Below are positions 14,344 through 16,332 of a stretch of 16,332 nucleotides of DNA, piece after piece; position 1 is the stretch's first letter, and each line of letters begins with the position of its first letter. The translations under genes were made by a program, and so were the position numbers. A model generated the notes under the pieces. The model made no database searches. It worked only from the letters and a program-made list of their open reading frames with translations, and was not told the origin of the DNA. The DNA is from an uncultured Clostridium sp. (GTDB lineage Bacteria; Bacillota; Clostridia; Clostridiales; Clostridiaceae), in the NCBI GenBank assembly GCA_934755305.1, contig CAKVLD010000063.1, positions 1 through 16,332 of the forward strand, given 5' to 3'.

Positions 14344-14400
14344 ATTTAAAAATTGGAGAGTGAGAATCTTAAGTCTAATTCTCACTCTCCAATTTTAAAT
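14344..14400. terminator. 23-bp hairpin between convergent lipoprotein and yunB genes
   Basis: ATTTAAAAATTGGAGAGTGAGAAT (one bulged A) pairs with its inverse at 14378-14400 around a 10-base loop. It probably terminates both convergent genes, although the yunB stop is about 77 bases away and the T-runs are short and broken by A. A small palindromic repeat element is an alternative. Confidence 0.65.
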
Positions 14401-14477
14401 TTAAAATACTATTGTTCCCATCTGTCCTTAACTATTATTTTAGCTTGCATTCTTAACTTTACCTTTCTTATTTACTA

Positions 14478-15125
14478 TCAATTACTTGTTCCAAAATCAA
14501 TAGCTGTTTGGGGTATTTTTCCTACTACTATGGTTTCTGCTACTGGCACCTCACATTTCACTTCTATTTCTTGGCTATGTAATGGTACTATTGTTCTAAC
14601 TGTAGCAGAAATATTTAAATAAATCTTATGTCTTGTCTGATTAATCCCTGCACTTTCAAATTTTGATTCATAATTTATGCTTATATTACCAATTGGTTCT
14701 ACCTTAACATTTATTTTAGGTCCTAGATTATAAAATATACTTTTTTCTGTTAACCATCCTACTGGTACATCTATCCCCACCTCACCCATCTTTTGTAATT
14801 CTTCATTACATTTTAGTGATATCCTAGAACTTAATTCATTAAGTCTAACTGTATTAGCTTGTATTAAATTAATATTCCCCTCATTATCTTTATTAATTAT
14901 TATCATCTCTCCATAATTAAATTTTTCATTAAATATATTCATACTTGTTGTATTTATAATATCTTCGGCCTTTGCTTGAACCATACTTTCAGATTTAATT
15001 AATACGTTTGGTAATACCCTAGAATCAAAAATGTATAGAAAAAGATTAAAAATAATTAAAATGGCAATAATTACCAAAATATATGGCTTTACTTTAGACT
15101 TTCTAGGTTTTACATAATATTTCAT
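14478..15125 (-). CDS. yunB: Sporulation protein YunB
   Basis: This 215-residue YunB is needed for normal sporulation in Bacillus subtilis, where it is made in the mother cell under sigma-E. It has a short basic N-terminus, one transmembrane helix (about 15-34, YILVIIAILIIFNLFLYIFD), then an outer domain with family features: AKAEDIINTTSMNIF (51-65), DNEGNINLIQANTVRLNELS (80-99), VGIDVPVGWLT and an end reading VPVAETIVVGKIPQTAIDFG, which also resembles spore proteins of the SpoIIR/YunB type. The start ATG has AAAGGTG four bases upstream. It is divergent from the class A PBP gene across only 94 bases. Sigma-E promoter elements are not clear: CATAATTA on the minus strand is only a partial fit. 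Confidence 0.93.
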   Translation of the reverse strand: MKYYVKPRKSKVKPYILVIIAILIIFNLFLYIFDSRVLPNVLIKSESMVQAKAEDIINTTSMNIFNEKFNYGEMIIINKDNEGNINLIQANTVRLNELSSRISLKCNEELQKMGEVGIDVPVGWLTEKSIFYNLGPKINVKVEPIGNISINYESKFESAGINQTRHKIYLNISATVRTIVPLHSQEIEVKCEVPVAETIVVGKIPQTAIDFGTSN

Positions 15126-15136
15126 TAGACACCTTT

Positions 15137-15200
15137 ATATTGAGTTATTTATTTAATCATATTATAATTATGCTATAGCAATTTTTTTATAACTCAATAT
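15137..15200. repeat. 12-bp perfect inverted repeats framing the yunB/PBP promoter region
   Basis: ATATTGAGTTAT (15137-15148) and ATAACTCAATAT (15189-15200) are exact inverted copies with a 40-bp AT-rich spacer. Each arm contains TTGAGT reading inward. On the plus strand that TTGAGT is the -35 of the PBP promoter. The spacer also has a small palindrome TGCTATAGCA (15171-15180). Confidence 0.7.
15140..15168 (+). promoter_or_regulatory. Promoter of the class A PBP gene
   Basis: TTGAGT (15140-15145), a 17-base spacer and a perfect TATAAT (15163-15168). The predicted start is near 15175, about 45 nt before the ATG. The -35 lies in the left arm of the 12-bp inverted repeat. Confidence 0.7.
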
Positions 15201-15219
15201 TGTTAATTAGGAGGAAAAT

Positions 15220-16332
15220 ATGTCTATAGATAAAAGAACAGGTGGTAGAACTACTACCACTAAATCTACATCCACAAGACACCAGGCCCCTAGTAGAAGA
15301 ACTTCTGAAAAAAGAAGTACTTCAAAAAGAAAAGGAAAAAAGAAAAAGAAAACTGTTTTTAGTACTATAAAAAAGATTTTCTTAGGTTTACTTTTTTTAA
15401 TGCTAACTATAATGGTTATTTGCGCTGGATATGTATTCGCTGTTTTAAAGAGTACTCCACCACTAGATATAGAAGCTGTTAAAAATTTAAGCCAACCTTC
15501 ATCCTTATATGATAAAAATGGTGTTTATATGGATACTGTACATTCTGAAATAGACCGAACCGTTGTTAGTTATGATGAAATACCCAATAACTTAAAAAAC
15601 GCCTTCATATCTATTGAAGATCAAAGATTTGAATCGCATATAGGAATAGATCCTATAAGAATTGCAGGTTCAATAGTTACAGATATTACAAAAATATTCA
15701 GAGGACAAAGTGGAATGCATGGTGGTTCTACTATTACTCAACAATTATTAAAAAACACAATATTAACAGATGTAGATTTTGTAGTAGAAAGAAAAATAAA
15801 AGAATTATATCTAGCTATTAAACTAGAAAATGAATTGTCCAAAGACGAAATTTTAAATCAATATTTAAATACTATTCCAGTTGGTGGAACTTCTTATGGA
15901 GTTGAAGCTGGTGCTAATCTATACTTTGGTAAATCAGTTAAAGATTTAAACCTTATAGAATGTGCCTATATTGCTGGAATTACTCAAGCACCAACTTATT
16001 ATAGTGCTTATAATGAAAATAACAAAAAAGACCCTACTCCTTACATTAATAGAACCAAAACTGTTCTAAGTAAAATGCAAGAATTAGGGAAAATTACCAA
16101 CGAGGAATACCTTCAAGCTATAGCTGATATAGATGCAGGAAAATTAACTTTCCACTCTGCTAAGAAAAGTTATACCCTTAATTATGAATGGTATATTAAT
16201 CCTACAATATCTCAAGTAAAGGAAGATTTAAAGAAAAAGTATAAATACTCTGATGAGGAAGTAGCAAAATTATTAGCTAATGGTGGTTTAAAGATAAATA
16301 CTAATATGGATAAAGATCTTCAAGAATATACT
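15220..16332 (+). CDS. ponA: Class A penicillin-binding protein 1A, N-terminal part (cut by window end)
   Basis: The frame is open from ATG to the window end, 371 codons, with AGGAGG five bases upstream. PBP1A polymerises and crosslinks peptidoglycan at the outer membrane face. The cytoplasmic N-terminus is short and very basic (about 1-48, rich in Thr, Ser, Lys, Arg). One transmembrane helix (about 50-76) follows, then a complete family GT51 glycosyltransferase domain. Its motifs are SIEDQRFESHIGID (131-144) with catalytic Glu133, GMHGGSTITQQLLKN (165-179), VERKIKELYLAIKLE with the second active-site Glu195, and LNQYLNTIPVGGTSYGVEAG. The sequence stops in the linker to the transpeptidase domain (GGLKINTNMDKDLQ), so the SxxK serine lies outside the window. 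The symbol follows the B. subtilis PBP1 gene and is approximate. Confidence 0.94.
   Translation, partial: MSIDKRTGGRTTTTKSTSTRHQAPSRRTSEKRSTSKRKGKKKKKTVFSTIKKIFLGLLFLMLTIMVICAGYVFAVLKSTPPLDIEAVKNLSQPSSLYDKNGVYMDTVHSEIDRTVVSYDEIPNNLKNAFISIEDQRFESHIGIDPIRIAGSIVTDITKIFRGQSGMHGGSTITQQLLKNTILTDVDFVVERKIKELYLAIKLENELSKDEILNQYLNTIPVGGTSYGVEAGANLYFGKSVKDLNLIECAYIAGITQAPTYYSAYNENNKKDPTPYINRTKTVLSKMQELGKITNEEYLQAIADIDAGKLTFHSAKKSYTLNYEWYINPTISQVKEDLKKKYKYSDEEVAKLLANGGLKINTNMDKDLQEYT

Overview
The window looks like chromosome of a low-GC, spore-forming Firmicute, most likely Clostridium sensu stricto. Three things point this way: very AT-rich DNA with A/T-ending codons, strong GGAGG-type ribosome binding sites, and a gene set that includes the sporulation gene yunB, the clostridial long form of hflX, hpt and a class A penicillin-binding protein. 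No rRNA, tRNA, CRISPR array or complete insertion sequence was seen. I computed no GC value or database similarity; family names come from motifs I recognise.

Left part (1-2320, minus strand). This is an accessory, partly decayed stretch. It holds the 5' part of a small membrane protein running off the window, an intact Rpn/PD-(D/E)XK nuclease gene, and a 196-codon piece of the C-terminal domain of a type I restriction subunit (HsdR) with its own terminator. A 400-bp non-coding stretch follows, with a possible recombinase scrap and a 69-nt hairpin.

Middle part (2322-8382, minus strand). yebC has its own extended -10 promoter. Upstream of it lies a secreted protein with an internal-thioester (TQXA) domain and a C-terminal anchor. 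Next comes a tight operon, transcribed right to left: nucleotidyltransferase, then a MocR-type regulator (GntR plus aminotransferase), then yigZ. It starts at an extended -10 promoter with an 8-bp inverted repeat upstream and ends in a clear terminator. Beyond it is an IS1595-like transposase relative that keeps its zinc ribbon but appears to have lost its catalytic acids.

Right part (8571-16332). A TPR-repeat protein and hflX lie on the minus strand, each with a strong terminator. hflX carries an N-terminal extension with a complete JAMM metal-binding signature. hpt is divergent from hflX. hpt converges on a small secreted RlpA-like protein, with a shared bidirectional terminator between them. 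That protein is divergent from a lipoprotein with TolB-like propeller repeats, which converges on yunB. yunB is divergent from a class A PBP cut by the window end. Several divergent regions contain symmetrical elements overlapping promoter hexamers.

Most interesting points: the JAMM-HflX fusion, the catalytically emptied transposase relative, the thioester surface protein with a degenerate sorting signal, the NTase-MocR-YigZ operon, and the 12-bp inverted repeats framing the yunB/PBP promoter region.
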